Shown here: positions 24,043 through 35,358 of the stretch, piece by piece
Position numbering within the stretch: the first letter of the stretch is position 1
How the letters are laid out: every line of letters starts with the position of its first letter
Notes under the pieces: model-generated
The model's database searches: none
Told to the model about the DNA's origin: nothing
Seen by the model: only the letters and a program-made list of their open reading frames with translations
Program-made: the position numbers and the translations under genes
Source: Galeopsis tetrahit
Taxonomy: Eukaryota; Streptophyta; Magnoliopsida; Lamiales; Lamiaceae
Length of the DNA: 64,000 nucleotides
Reading direction: 5' to 3'
Assembly: GCA_963675135.1 (NCBI GenBank)
Contig: OY776128.1
Location: forward strand, 2,108,001 to 2,172,000

Positions 24043-24327
24043 GGGCTAGTTTTGGGTGAGACCGTATCACAGAATGAGATCCGTGAGACTGCCTTTATAT
24101 ATAAAAATTGATAATGTTTGAGCAAAAAGTGATAGTGTTTAAGTAAAAAGTGATAGTCACTTTTGTTAAAAATATTATCACATTTTACTTAAATATTATC
24201 ACTTTTTTTACAAACTAAAATCTGAAAAAAAAAAATGGATTATACTACCCAAAATTTTGAAATATGAGTTAAAAGGATCCGTCTCACAGAAAAAGATCCG
24301 TGAGACAGTCTCACACAAGTTTTTGCC
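24043..24327. mobile_element. Foldback MITE with GTGAGACCGTCTCAC ends, copy 2
   Basis: Closely similar to the copy at 22777-23065. It runs from GGGCTAGTTTTGGGTGAGAC to CACACAAGTTTTTGCC. An A followed by ten T lies on both sides (24032-24042 and 24328-24338). This is consistent with a 9-11 bp target duplication, hence possibly Mutator-type, although poly-T is weak evidence. Confidence 0.75.
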
Positions 24328-24437
24328 ATTTTTTTTTTGTTTAATAATCGGTCATTTGGTGAATAATTTATTTCATGATGAGCATAGTGTAACTAATTTA
24401 TTACAAAACTCATATACTTCTTCTGTTGTTCCTCTTC

Positions 24438-24530
24438 TTACGGAGGAGAGGAAGCCCTGATCTCAAACGCGCTGCCATTCCCGTTTTCTGAAATTCTTTG
24501 GAATTTTTCGTTTGTTTAATGAGCAACGCT
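24438..24530 (-). pseudogene. Relic of OSCP exon 1 and 5' leader
   Basis: The minus strand reads ATGGCAGCGCGTTTGAGATC and onward, encoding MAARLRSGL then LLR. It is followed upstream by the same 5' leader as the real gene at 9060-9115. Only about the first 13 codons and the leader survive. The remaining flank of the real gene reappears at about 25835 after an interruption. It is a by-product of segmental duplication and non-functional. Confidence 0.92.
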
Positions 24531-24552
24531 TGTGAAATATGTCTAATTAAGA

Positions 24553-24839
24553 TACTCCATTCGTTTCGAAATAACTTTCACATGTAGATGCATACGGAAA
24601 TTAAGAAAGTGTAATAATAAGGTAGGGTTTTGAGGGGTAATTTTGTAAAGTTTTATGTATAAAGTAAAAAAAGAGTTACTTGTGTCGTGTATGTGTGGCC
24701 CAAGCGTAATAACATTTTGTAAAATTAAGGATATTGTGAGGGTGAAGTTTATGAAGGGTTTTCTATTTTAAAGGGGTGAAAGTTATTGTGGAACATTCCG
24801 AAAAGGAAAGTGTGAAAGTTATTATGAAACAGGAGAGTA
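24553..24839. mobile_element. Stowaway-like MITE
   Basis: Inverted ends TACTCCATTCGTTTCGAAAT and the complement of TACTCTCCTGTTTCATAATA, each continuing into AACTTTCACA. TA at both borders, 287 bp, non-coding. Related copies are at 42384 and 8454. Confidence 0.8.
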
Positions 24840-25127
24840 TTTTTTAAAAATTTACAGGTCAAAAGTCTAGATTCAGATAGTTCAAAAAATTCGCGGATCG
24901 CAAGCTGATGGTTTCCTACATGACTAATATATTGTTATACAAAATGAAGCTACAAGACAAAAGTGATTTACTACAATCAAAAAATATTTTGGAGAATTCG
25001 CCAAAAAAATTAAGTGTCTAAAATATTTTTGAATTTATAGTAGTACACTTTTGTCCTTGTAATGACAATATTATGGTCATGTAGTAATATTTAAAAACGA
25101 AAAAATATATTTTACTTAAGTTTGATC

Positions 25128-25718
25128 TAGGGGTGGGTAAATATACCGAAATTTCGGTATACCGAGCTTTTCATACCGAAAAATATCGAAATTATCAAAA
25201 ATTTCGGTATACCGAAATTTTCGGTACGGTAACGGTATGTAAAATGATCATACCGCGATATTTCGGTATACCGAAAAATTTTCGGTATTCGGTATGAAAC
25301 GGTATATCGATATACCGAAATACCGAAGCCTTAATAAAATAATAATTTTATATTATTTTTAAATTAAAATAACTTTAATTATTAAAACATAAATAAAATA
25401 AACCTTAAATAATTAATTTCAGTATAAAACAATGGTTCAATATATTCGGTATGAATTGGTATACTGGTATTTCGATATGAAATGATGGTTCAATATTTTC
25501 GATATGAATTGGTATACCGATATGGTACGGTATACCGATATACCGTACCGAAAATTCGGTATACCGAAATTACGGTACGGTATCGGTATGAATTTTTACA
25601 TACCCGGTATACCGAAATTTTCGGTACGGTAACGGTATGGATTTTTTCAATATCGAAATTTTTGGTATGATAACGGTATGGTTCTGTATGATCGGTATAC
25701 CGTATCGAACCACCCCTA
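25128..25718. mobile_element. Non-autonomous hAT element with CGGTATACCG palindromes
   Basis: Ends TAGGGGTGGG and CCACCCCTA are inverted. The 8-bp target duplication GTTTGATC is perfect (25120-25127 and 25719-25726). The 591-bp body is packed with GGTATACCGA and TTTCGGTA motifs in both orientations, giving extensive self-complementarity. ORF-like stretches on either strand are low-complexity by-products (YRYRYT-type repeats), not genes. Confidence 0.93.
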
Positions 25719-26897
25719 GTTTGATCCACGTTGATCAGAGTTTGACCTACAAATTTTTGCTCCAAACTTATCTTAATTGTCTATATTTTATGTGTGAAAT
25801 ATTTTATTTAAGTTTTTAGAGGTTGTTTAATTATTTATTATTTTCTGCTAAAAATAACAAAAAATCAGCAAGATGTAAATCATGTAATGCTTTAGGCTAC
25901 GTAATGTATTGGGCTTAATTGTTCCTGGCCCATTTCTATAATGGGCTTTAGCTTGGGAACGGTTATTTGCACATGTAGGGATATAAAATACACCACACCG
26001 ATTAGCTCACTTGTTTTAAATATCAAGATTACTAGATACACTACCCTTAAATTATCATTTACTCTCTGAAATCACTTATTAGATACACCTCCTCAAGAAT
26101 TCAAAAATAACAAAATCGATGTGTACTTCCACTTTCACCCCTCTCCTTCGATATCACGTAAAATCATCGACAACACAACATTTCAACGAGCACGTGAGGA
26201 GCGAGCAAGGCAACGACGACACAATGGATCCACTGAAAAATTATTTGGGTGATATATGTATGTATAGTATTAAGTTTTAATAGTTGTTTAAACTTTACTT
26301 TTTTTGTGGTTTTGATGGCAATTTTTTAGCACTAGAACTCATGTTTTTGAACTTTTGAATTCGTTTGTAGTGCTAAGCGTTTATTATGGGCTTGTTTGTA
26401 GGTAAATTATTTTGATGGTAGTTTTAGGTTAGTGGGTTTATCTTTTGTTTTTTATGACATTTTGTTTAATTTTGATGATATAATTTGAAAAATACTTATT
26501 TTGTTGTTGTTTTCTGCATAAAAACAAAATATTGTTTGAGGAAGACTATGTTAAAATGAAAATTTAAAAAAATTAGGATAACCATTTCAATAAAAATAAG
26601 TGTTGAAAGTTTTTATTTTTTCGACATTGATTTGTCGAAATAATGTTAGTTTTTCAATATAAGTTAATATAAAATATTTACTGACTTTGCAAAATCTGTG
26701 AACTGCCACTATTAGGGACCTCGTGAAACATGATTTGTATAGTTCGAGGAATTATAAAATATAGAGACTTTCTAAACAAATGTTTTAGTTAATAAACATA
26801 GACACCTTATCCAAATAATTATCACAACCGAGCAAACACTTGATGATCAAAACATGATCAATTATTCCTTATACAATACATATGTGCATGTGGAACT

Positions 26898-27440
26898 TTA
26901 CACCTCGTAAATAACGTTTATATCGAATGTAAAAGTAAATGTGTTTGTGGTAGGATCTTGAGAGTAGAGATTTGATACGGTGTACCCGCGTGACACACGA
27001 AAAATGCCCGTACCACCAACAATAGGGATCTCTTGATTATCCCCTAATGCTAGTTTCCATCCAACGGTGATAATTGAACTTCCTTTATACTTCCCATCCG
27101 TAAATATATAGGCACCGTTTACGACCACAGAAAACACGTCCAAACCCGTACTCACGGCAAACCCCTGAGCCCGACCCAACTTTTGTGAGTTGGGATCAGA
27201 CCCGACCGTCATTAGGTCATCCGCGACTAATACTTGGCCGAAGGAAGTGGGAGAGGTTGATGTAATGTTGGCCCGTGCAACCTCGTGTACAGTTGCATTC
27301 GGCCCACCTAACACATCGTGAACGTAAATACGAAATTTGGCTATTTTTTATTTGTTCTCGACGAGTTTTCGAGCATTGACTGCGAACATTAATGACAAAA
27401 ATAATATAAGTGTGAAAAAAATTGTTTGGACTTTCACCAT
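26898..27440 (-). pseudogene. Dirigent pseudogene, group I, copy 5 (early stop)
   Basis: Starting at ATG 27438-27440, the minus strand encodes a signal peptide and then VENK followed by a TAA at 27348-27350. Other copies have Glu at that site (VEKKEKIAKF), so this is a GAA-to-TAA change. After the stop the frame is open to the normal end, with FRIYVHDVLGGPNATV, FGQVLVADDLMT, DPNSQKLGRAQGF, IVGGTGIFRVSRGY and a terminal INVIYEV. Nothing else is damaged, so inactivation is probably recent. Restart at an internal Met (27314) would yield a product without a signal peptide. Sister to the intact copy at 32728. Confidence 0.9.
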
Positions 27441-27496
27441 TTTTAAGTATGTTGCAATTTTAGGAAATGTGGAGAATGTTTGAGCATAAAAGTGGG

Positions 27497-27504
27497 ATTT
27501 TATA
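27497..27504 (-). promoter_or_regulatory. TATA box of dirigent copy 5
   Basis: TATAAAAT on the minus strand, 57 bp before the ATG. The extra spacing relative to copies 1 and 2 is shared with copy 6. Confidence 0.6.
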
Positions 27505-27519
27505 AGTTGGAATTAAGAG

Positions 27520-30043
27520 TTTGAATTGAATAAGTAAATTAATTAAATGATAATGTCAATTGCTTGTTGCTAATATAGGTTGTGATGTTATAGAAAGATT
27601 TGCAATCTTATTTACGTACGAATTTCCATTGACTTTAATTTTAAATTGATTACCTCGATCGAGATTTAGGTTAATAGATGAAAAATAATTGAAAATAATT
27701 ATTATCAAGAAGAAGTAAAATAAAATAATGATATGATTGATTAGAATTATAAAATATTAAAATAATTTTGTCTAATTTAAAAGTTTGAAAATATAAATAA
27801 GTGAAATTGATTTCAGTAGAGATCGAACTCAGAACGTTGTGGATCTCGTTACTAGAAATAATTTTTTTAAAAAAAGAAATGTAAACCTGGACTGTACTAG
27901 GGGTTACTGTAGTCATAGTTTTTTTTTTTTTTTTTTAATTTAAATTACAAAAGGGAGCCATTGTAATTGTTATGACTAGGACATCAACTTTTTTTTATTA
28001 ATATTAATGTTCGAATTCCAATTAATAGCTTGGTATTTTAATTTGTGTTTGTATTTTTTTTAATGTTGTACTCTTGTTCATTTTTAAATAATTCTTAATA
28101 ACATTTTGTTAAAATATATATATATAAATTAATTTATTTTTGTAACTTAAATATTATGATTAATATATTTAATTATTGAAGTTAAACTATAAATAAAAAT
28201 AGTTAATCTATTATTCTCACATTTTTTGTTTTGTTGGTTGTTCAATTTTATTATGTTCATTTTCTTTTTAAAAATAATATTATTCACACTAATTTATCTC
28301 CATTTTTAACCCTTACTTATTTATTTAAACTATTATTGACTTTATTCAAAACCAGTTACTTTATTTATAAATATGACTTCACAATATGGCATCATACCCA
28401 AAATTTATACATTTTATATGCATAAAGTAATCAATATCACATTATTAAACTTTTGACGTAGCACATATGTATCAAATTCATTTCCAAAATTTATCACTTG
28501 CATTGGTGACGCTATTACAAATTTAATATTGGGTGGAAAGAGTATTAATTAGCACACTTGCATTAGTGATGCTCTTAATAATTTAATAATATTGGATGGA
28601 AAGAGTATTAGTATTTCTTAATAATTTAATATTGAATAGAAAGAGTATTATTTAACAAGTTGAACGTAACTTGTGATATTGGGATAGATAAAGTACATTT
28701 TAGTGAAAATTAATAGTATTTGTTAATACCTAATACAAACAAGTTAAAACAATTTATTTGTTGATTTACTCATAAATCATATGCTTGTAACAATTATGAA
28801 ACTATTCTGTTACTAAAAAGATACTCTCTCCGTCCAATTTTATTATGCCCACTTCTGCACGGATTTTAATTAATATTGATTAGTTTATTCATAAAGTAGA
28901 TAAGTTGAGGGTAAGATGGAGTATTGTGGGGTCCATTTATAAATAAATGATTGTTTATGAATAAAGTGAATGACAAAGTGGATAAATAAGTGATGGTAAG
29001 AGGGTGGAGATAAAGTAGTATGAATAATATTGTTTCCAAAAAGGGTATGGACATAATAAAATTGGACAACCAAAAAAGGAAAGTGGGAATAATGAAATTG
29101 AACGGAGGGATTATTAATTAGTCTATAATCTTATAGATAGATTATCACTAAATTATTGAGATATGGAGTGTTAGTCCTAATGCTAAAATGTTTTACTTAA
29201 ATTACTAAAATGTATTAATAAAGATGTTTATAGACATGACTTTAGCTTTATAGGGTCAGCCTTATAAGACCACTAACTAAACGAGTTAGTGCCTTATCAT
29301 GTTCAACCTTAACGATTTCATAATACTTGCTGTATAAATCTTACCCTAATGGATAATAGGTTAAATGGACCACTAACTATTTTTGATAATTTTTTTAAAA
29401 AAATATTTAAAATAATTAATTAACTAATTTGAATTTTGAAATATTAAAAATAACTAAATAAATAATAAATATTGTAGAAAAAAACGGCTTTTATGAGAAA
29501 AAAATAATTTAATTACACTTTTTAGGCTTAACTAGCGGAAGCATGAGATTTCGGTGCTATCTAATTTATTGGGCTTAATTGTTCAGGGCCCATTTCTGTA
29601 ATGGGCTTTAGCTTGGGAACAGTTATTTGCACATGTAGGGATAATAAATACACCACTCCTTTAGGTCAATCTCGGAATTACGTACTAGGATACACTATCC
29701 TTAAATTATTACTCCCTTCGTCCACCAAAAGCGTGCTCATTTCTTTTTTTGGGTCCACAAAAAATATACTTATTCTATTTAAATAGTTAACTTTTGAATA
29801 TTTTTTCTACTTTACTCACAAGATTGAGTATTAGAGGGAGTATTTTCTTTCCAAAATCACTTAGTAGATACACCTCCTCAATAATTAAAAAACAACAAAA
29901 TCAATGCGTACTCCCACCCCACCACTCTCACCTTCGGTATCACACGAAACCGTCGACGATGAAGTATCTCAACGAGCAAGGCAACAACGACACAATGAAC
30001 CCAACAAAAAATTATTGAATTGGGCGGTATATATATATATATA
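27520..30043. other. Non-coding duplicated DNA
   Basis: No gene. Parts of 28480-29340 are homologous to 36760-37480 plus 40865-40980. 29525-29900 repeats 9170-9480 and 25900-26100. A MITE lies at 28822-29112. Short ORF-like stretches here are AT-rich and unsupported. Confidence 0.6.
28822..29112. mobile_element. Stowaway-like MITE
   Basis: Inverted ends TACTCTCTCCGTCCAATTTT and the complement of a TAATCCCTCCGTTCAATTTC end. The bodies near both ends share ATTATGCCCACTT / AAGTGGGAATAAT. Non-coding. Confidence 0.7.
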
Positions 30044-31722
30044 CTAGTGCACGACCCGCATACTATGCGGGAATAATTAAAATAAAAAACATAGAAAGGA
30101 AGAAAATTGAAAAAATAATATTAATTTGTACAATACAAATAAAACAAAAAATTACACTATTTAAAAAAATATACAAAAAAATAAAATAAAATTACATTAT
30201 TGTTGTTTAAAAAAGTTGCAAACCCATTTTCATCAATCTGAGCAGCGGTTTTAATTAATTAGAAATTCTGATCAAGTTTAATTTGGAGCAAATACGTATT
30301 CTTAATAAAACTTCATATGATTGGAGCAATTTGTCAATGGTCCAAAAATCGGGCAAAACCATTAAATAAATTAAGGCACTGCTCTATAAACACGTATTCT
30401 TAATAAAGATCCAAATATATGTATTAAAGATATATCAAAATTAGTTATATATTAATTATAAAAAAAATTATTATATTGAATCTACATAAATCCAAAAATT
30501 ACAAAAAGATTATGATGTACTATTCTACATAAACTCAAAAAAGTAAAAATAAAAATAAAATATTATGATACTAAATCTATTTAGTTGCCGATCCACAAAC
30601 ATATCCTGTCAGACAAATAAAGTGCAGTGAAGAGATAGTTCTTAGTATTAAAAAAAATGTAAATATGCAATTAAAATTGCCTTTATCAACACGTTCATGT
30701 CTTCAATTAGGGATTGATGATTTGATTTAACAAAATACTCCCTCAAATATTTTCGCACTGGTTTTAGAGCATTGGGTCGGTGTAGATAGTGGCAGATGAA
30801 AATTTATTCTTTCCTGTACAAAAATAAACAATAAAAATTCATAATTCTACACTAAGTATATGGATCTGAATGAATCTCAAATCATCCTATCCCTAAATAT
30901 CTCAGCTACAATATTCTAGAATTATAGTAAGAAGAATGAAACTATGACGGTTGTCGAGACGGAGGCTTAATAATAAACAATAGAGTATTTAATTATATAT
31001 CAAAATGAGTTATAAGAACGAATGAAACTTTACCTATAAAATAGTTGTGATGACGGCTCTCGACTTCCGACGAATTCGAGTTTCATGCTTGATAGGAATT
31101 CTGATCGAGTTTCGTGTTGTTTAATAAACAATAGAGTATTTAATTATATATAAAAGAAATGAGTTACATATTTTGAATAAAGAACTCTCTAAATCATTGT
31201 ATAGCAATTCATCAAACAAATAAATGAATTAAAGATTATCCATAAACTTTGTACTACGTACGTATAATTTGAACCGTAATAAAATAAAATAAATTTATAA
31301 ACAAATGATATAATGAGATGAAATTATAGAAAGACAAAATGACAGTAAAAAAAACAATGTAAAGAAGAATGGAATGATGTTGTGCAGACGATTAGAAATG
31401 CAATTCTAATAACTACTTGAGAAGAAGAAGGGAGAGATAACTACTTGAGAAGAAAAGAGAAGAATTAGAAAAATGAAGAAATGAGAAGTGTAATCTCCGA
31501 TAACAATTTCAGAAGAAAAAGGAAGAAGAAAATAAGAAGAATTTGAAAAAAAAAACTGTAAAAAATAACAGTTTCATCACAATTCAGTATTTCAAAATAA
31601 AAAAAATAAGGAAAAAAAACTGTAAAAAATAACCGTCTCACCACAATTCAGTATTTTAAAATAAAAAACTAAGAAGAAGTCACGTAGGCAAAATAGAGAC
31701 TGCCAAATATATGTATTAAAGA
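30044..31722 (-). mobile_element. Non-autonomous Helitron, 1.68 kb
   Basis: On the minus strand it begins TCTTTAATACATATATTTGG after a host A (31723). It ends with hairpin CCCGCATAGTATGCGGG and TCGTGCACTAG before a host T (30043). The duplicated unit at about 26250-26270 shows the uninterrupted site. No Rep/helicase coding. An internal copy of the 5' terminus lies at about 30412-30430, so a shorter Helitron may have been extended or nested. A 45-bp direct repeat (about 30968-31012 and 31119-31163) lies in the interior. Confidence 0.88.
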
Positions 31723-32133
31723 TATATATATATGTATAGTTTTAGGTTTTAATTTAATGGTAGTTTTAAATTTATTTTTTTGGTGGTTTGATGGTAATTT
31801 TCTAGCATTAGAACTCGTGTGTTTTGTTTGTATTTTGAAGGCAATTTTAGGTTATTGGATTTATCTTTAATTTTTGTATGACATTTTGTTTGATTTTGAT
31901 AGATATAGTTAGAAGAAAACTTATTTTGTTGTTGTTAGAAGCACTTGTCAAAAAATGATGTTTGAAGAAGACTCGATTAAAATGAAAATTTGAAAAAACA
32001 GGATTATCATTTTCAACAAACAAGGGTTGGAAGTTTTTTTTTTTTTTTTTTTTCAACACTAATTTATTGGGAAAAAAAATGTTATCTTTTGATACTGGTT
32101 TGCCGAAATAATGTTAGTTTTTCAATATATGTT

Positions 32134-32352
32134 TTTTTTTGTATACCACGGTATTCGATCCAAAGACTGACTAATACGAGAGGATCAATTATATCGTTCA
32201 CTTGCGAAATCTTCGTTTAAAGTCAGAGCTTTGCGCTCTATATGGACATGACCCCATAGGAATTGTTTGCACCTTAGGGGTTTTGAACATGAGATCCAAA
32301 GAGGAGCACACTCCTAAGTTCCAAGCCTACACCATTAGGCCAACTTCTTGGA
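32134..32352 (-). mobile_element. tRNA-derived SINE, family 2
   Basis: On the minus strand the head has an A-box-like TGGCCTAATGGTGTAGG and a B-box-like GTTCAAAACCC. The tail reads ATCGAATACCGTGGTATAC followed by a run of A (poly-T at 32132-32140 on plus). A 21-bp target duplication flanks it (32113-32133 and 32353-32373). The duplicate unit at about 26640-26670 has the empty site. Confidence 0.85.
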
Positions 32353-32535
32353 GTTAGTTTTTCAATATATGTTAACAAAAAACGTTTATTGACTCAAAAT
32401 ATGTGAGCTGCAATTAGGGGTCTCGTGAAACATGATTTGTATAGTTTGAGAACTTAAAAAAAATAGAGAACTTCGAAACAAATATTATAGTTTTAATATA
32501 AAAAACATAGACGACTTATTAATAACACTAAAACA

Positions 32536-32660
32536 TAAGTCTCATCTAGAAGTTTGCTTGAAGCTTTGATACCATATAAAAATTATGTCTCATCTAAAAA
32601 TACGAACTTATAATAAAATTGAAAATTAATTCATTTATATTAATTTTCTAATAACGAACC
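32536..32660. mobile_element. Degenerate TRIM fragment
   Basis: Contains CTTTGATACCAT (complement of a Met-tRNA primer site) next to TGTCTCATCTAAAA-ACGAACTT and a TTAATTCATTTATATTAATTT tail. These match the LTR and primer site of the intact TRIM at 564-880 in the same order. Only one LTR is recognisable and the ends are unclear. Confidence 0.65.
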
Positions 32661-32727
32661 AACAACCACTTTATGATCAAAACATGATCAATTATTCCTT
32701 ATACAATACATATGTGCATGTGGAACT

Positions 32728-33267
32728 TTACACCTTGTAAATAACGTTTATATCGAATGTAAAAATAAATGTGTTTGTGGTAGGATCTTGAGAGTAGAGA
32801 TTTGATACGGTGTACCCGCGTGACATACGAAAAATGCCCGTACCACCAACAATAGGGATCTCTTGATTATCTCCTAATGCTAGTTTCCATCCGACGGTGA
32901 TAATTGAACTTCCTTTGTACTTCCCGTCCGTAAATATATAGGCACCGTTTACGACCACGGAAAACACATCTAAACCCGAACTCACAGCAAACCCTTGAGC
33001 TCGGCCCAACTTTTGCGAGTTGGGATCAGGTCCAACTGTCATTAGGTCATCCGCAACTAATACTTGGCCGAAAGACGTGGGAGAGGTTGATGTAATGTTG
33101 GCCCGTGCAACCTCGTATACGGTTGCATTCGGCCCACCTAACACATCGTGAACATAAATACGAAATTTGGCTATTTTTTCTTTCTCGACGAGTTTTCGAG
33201 CATCGACTACGAGCATTAATGGAGAAAATAATATAAGAGTGAAAAAAATTATTGGGAGTTTCACCAT
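32728..33267 (-). CDS. Dirigent protein, group I, copy 6 (intact)
   Basis: Single exon, 179 aa, the longest group I form. Signal peptide residues 1-23 (ending VVDA), dirigent domain about 33-178. Motifs are FRIYVHDVLGGPNATV (35-50), FGQVLVADDLMTVG (66-79), DPNSQKLGRAQGF (81-93), IFTDGKYKGSSI (111-122), IVGGTGIFRMSRGY (139-152) and a terminal INVIYKV. Sequons at 47-49 and 57-59; no cysteine, so no disulfide can form. It retains the GGPNAT segment lost from copies 1 and 2 and is the functional sister of copy 5. Predicted to be a secreted guide for phenoxy-radical coupling in the apoplast; the product is unknown. The ATG is the first in frame and starts a good signal peptide. Confidence 0.94.
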   Translation of the reverse strand: MVKLPIIFFTLILFSPLMLVVDARKLVEKEKIAKFRIYVHDVLGGPNATVYEVARANITSTSPTSFGQVLVADDLMTVGPDPNSQKLGRAQGFAVSSGLDVFSVVVNGAYIFTDGKYKGSSIITVGWKLALGDNQEIPIVGGTGIFRMSRGYTVSNLYSQDPTTNTFIFTFDINVIYKV

Positions 33268-33334
33268 TTTTAATTATGTTGCAATTTTAGGAAATATTTC
33301 AAGAATGTGGAGAACGTTTGAGCATAAAAGTGGG

Positions 33335-33342
33335 ATTTTATA
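33335..33342 (-). promoter_or_regulatory. TATA box of dirigent copy 6
   Basis: TATAAAAT on the minus strand, 68 bp before the ATG, in the conserved group I block; a TATATA immediately precedes it on the gene strand. Confidence 0.6.
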
Positions 33343-33349
33343 TATAAGT

Positions 33350-34703
33350 TCAGTTGAGTGTTTGAATTGAATAAGTAAATTAATTAAATAATAATGTCAA
33401 ATGCTTGTAGCTAATAGCTAGTAATTGCATTCATCTTTACGAATATATATTATATATACGTGCGGAGTATTATTATTTTTATTATTGGTTGTTAATATTA
33501 TTTGCTATTATCACTATGTATGGTTGAAATTATTGTTGGTTAAATATCATGTTCCACTATATTTTTGTTATTTTATCGGAGTATTTTGATTGAAAAATAT
33601 AATAAAATAATAGCACAAAAATGCAATATTGCATATATGTCATATTAACCAATTAAAAAAATATTAATTTATTAAGTTGGACTAGTAATATTGATTTATT
33701 AAGTCAATGACTCGAATTATGTATTATTGAACCACCATTACTTCATTTGAATCAATTTTTAATTTATTTGTTAACTCACCCGCTTGTATTTTAATTTTAA
33801 TCGGAATATTTGATCTAGTTTAGTGAATTTTTTTTATTTTTTTTATGTCGAATTGAATGCGAGTTTTATTTTTATCATTTGAAATTCTTTTCTTTCAGTT
33901 CGCCTTCTCTTTCCTATCTCTCAAGCGGTTGACAATTTCTTCCAACGGTTGTGACGATTTTTTTATTGTAGTAACAAAACACTATTAAATGTAGTAATTC
34001 AAATTGTAATATGTAGTAACACACATTATTCTATGTGGTAATAACGCAAACTATTTTATATAGCAATACAGATTCTTTAAGTTAGTAACATATTTTTTTT
34101 CTAGTGTTTTTATTGATGTAGTAACCCACATTATAATATGTAGTAATATTATTGTATGTAGTAATACACAATAACCATGTTGTAATACTGATTCTTTTAT
34201 TGCAAGATGATGAAAACATATTAGATTATTTGATAAAGTTACATATAGTAACAAACATTTTTCAATGTAATAATTCGAACTGTAGTATGTAGTAACATAT
34301 AGTTTTTTATATAGTTAAACACATTATTACATGTAGTAATAACACAAACTATTTTATATAGTAATACATATTCTTTTTTGTAGTAAAATATTTTTTTGTA
34401 TAGTGTTTTTGTTGATGTAATAACTTACATTATACAGAGTAATATGTACTATTAGATATGCATGTAGCAATCCAAGTCATATTAAATATTTTGTTTATTT
34501 TTTTAAATGAATAAAAAAGACTGTTTTTTTAATTATTTTATCAAAAAATTAAAATATATATTGAGATTAAATTAAAGTGATAGACCGCAGCATTTATTAT
34601 GACTTTTAAACTAAATGGTCTTAGAATTTTGACTTTAAGCTAATTGGGGTAAGATGCATATATGCAATATTTCACACAACATCACCCCAAATAATAGATG
34701 CAT
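33350..34703. other. Non-coding DNA with a degenerate tandem array
   Basis: No gene. From about 33965 to 34470 the plus strand carries many imperfect copies of a TAGTAATAxxACAxACTATT / TATGTAGTAACACA motif at irregular spacing. It resembles an old minisatellite upstream of dirigent copy 6. Confidence 0.6.
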
Positions 34704-34711
34704 GCTGCAAC

Positions 34712-35125
34712 TACTGATGAAAATAGGTTAGGCTAGGCCAGACTTTGCATGAAAAAACCTAAACCTATTTATAAAAAAATTAGCCTAAACCTAGCCTATT
34801 ATCTATGATATACTTTTTTTATGGGTTTGACCCGACCTTTTAAGTAAACAGGTCAGATCTACGAACCTTTTAGAAGTCTATTTAAAATTTGTTCAATACG
34901 AAAATTAAAAAACGCGATTCAATATTTAAAATTACAAATAAATTCACGATCTAAATAAGTGCATTATACCATGATAAAATTCAAATAAAAATATAAAATT
35001 AATTTCTCAAATACTAAAAAAAAAAATTAATTTGCTATATTTTACTATTAATGTTAATATTATATTTCAAGAATTATTTTATTATTAAATATTCAATATA
35101 AAAATATATATAAGTATTTATCTAC

Positions 35126-35162
<37 letters not shown>

Positions 35163-35350
35163 TTTTTAAATAGGCTGACCTATTAGACTTATAAGGCCTT
35201 ATACAAAGCCTAAGTCTGACTCATTTAACTAAATATGCTTTTTAAAAAGACTTAGCCCGACTCATATAATAAATAGGCTAGGTCAGGTCAGACCCGTAAT
35301 AGGCCAGACCGTAGACCTTTGTTGGGTGATTCGGCCTACTTCCACCCCTA
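34712..35350. mobile_element. Non-autonomous hAT element
   Basis: A perfect 8-bp target duplication GCTGCAAC lies at 34704-34711 and 35351-35358. The right end CCACCCCTA is a standard hAT terminus, while the left end TACTGATGAAAATAGG is a degraded inverse of it. Subterminal GGTTAGGCTAGGCC and GGTCAGGTCAGACC blocks recur in inverted orientation. 639 bp, non-coding, with a TA tract at 35129-35157. Confidence 0.9.
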
Positions 35351-35358
35351 GCTGCAAC

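Noticed and set aside
25482..25819. Open frames rich in Tyr, Arg and Thr on both strands
   Set aside because: They are translations of the CGGTATACCG repeat inside a hAT element.
33965..34470. Possible CRISPR-like or satellite array
   Set aside because: The repeats are imperfect, vary in spacing and have no unique spacers; they look like an eroded AT-rich minisatellite in a plant genome.
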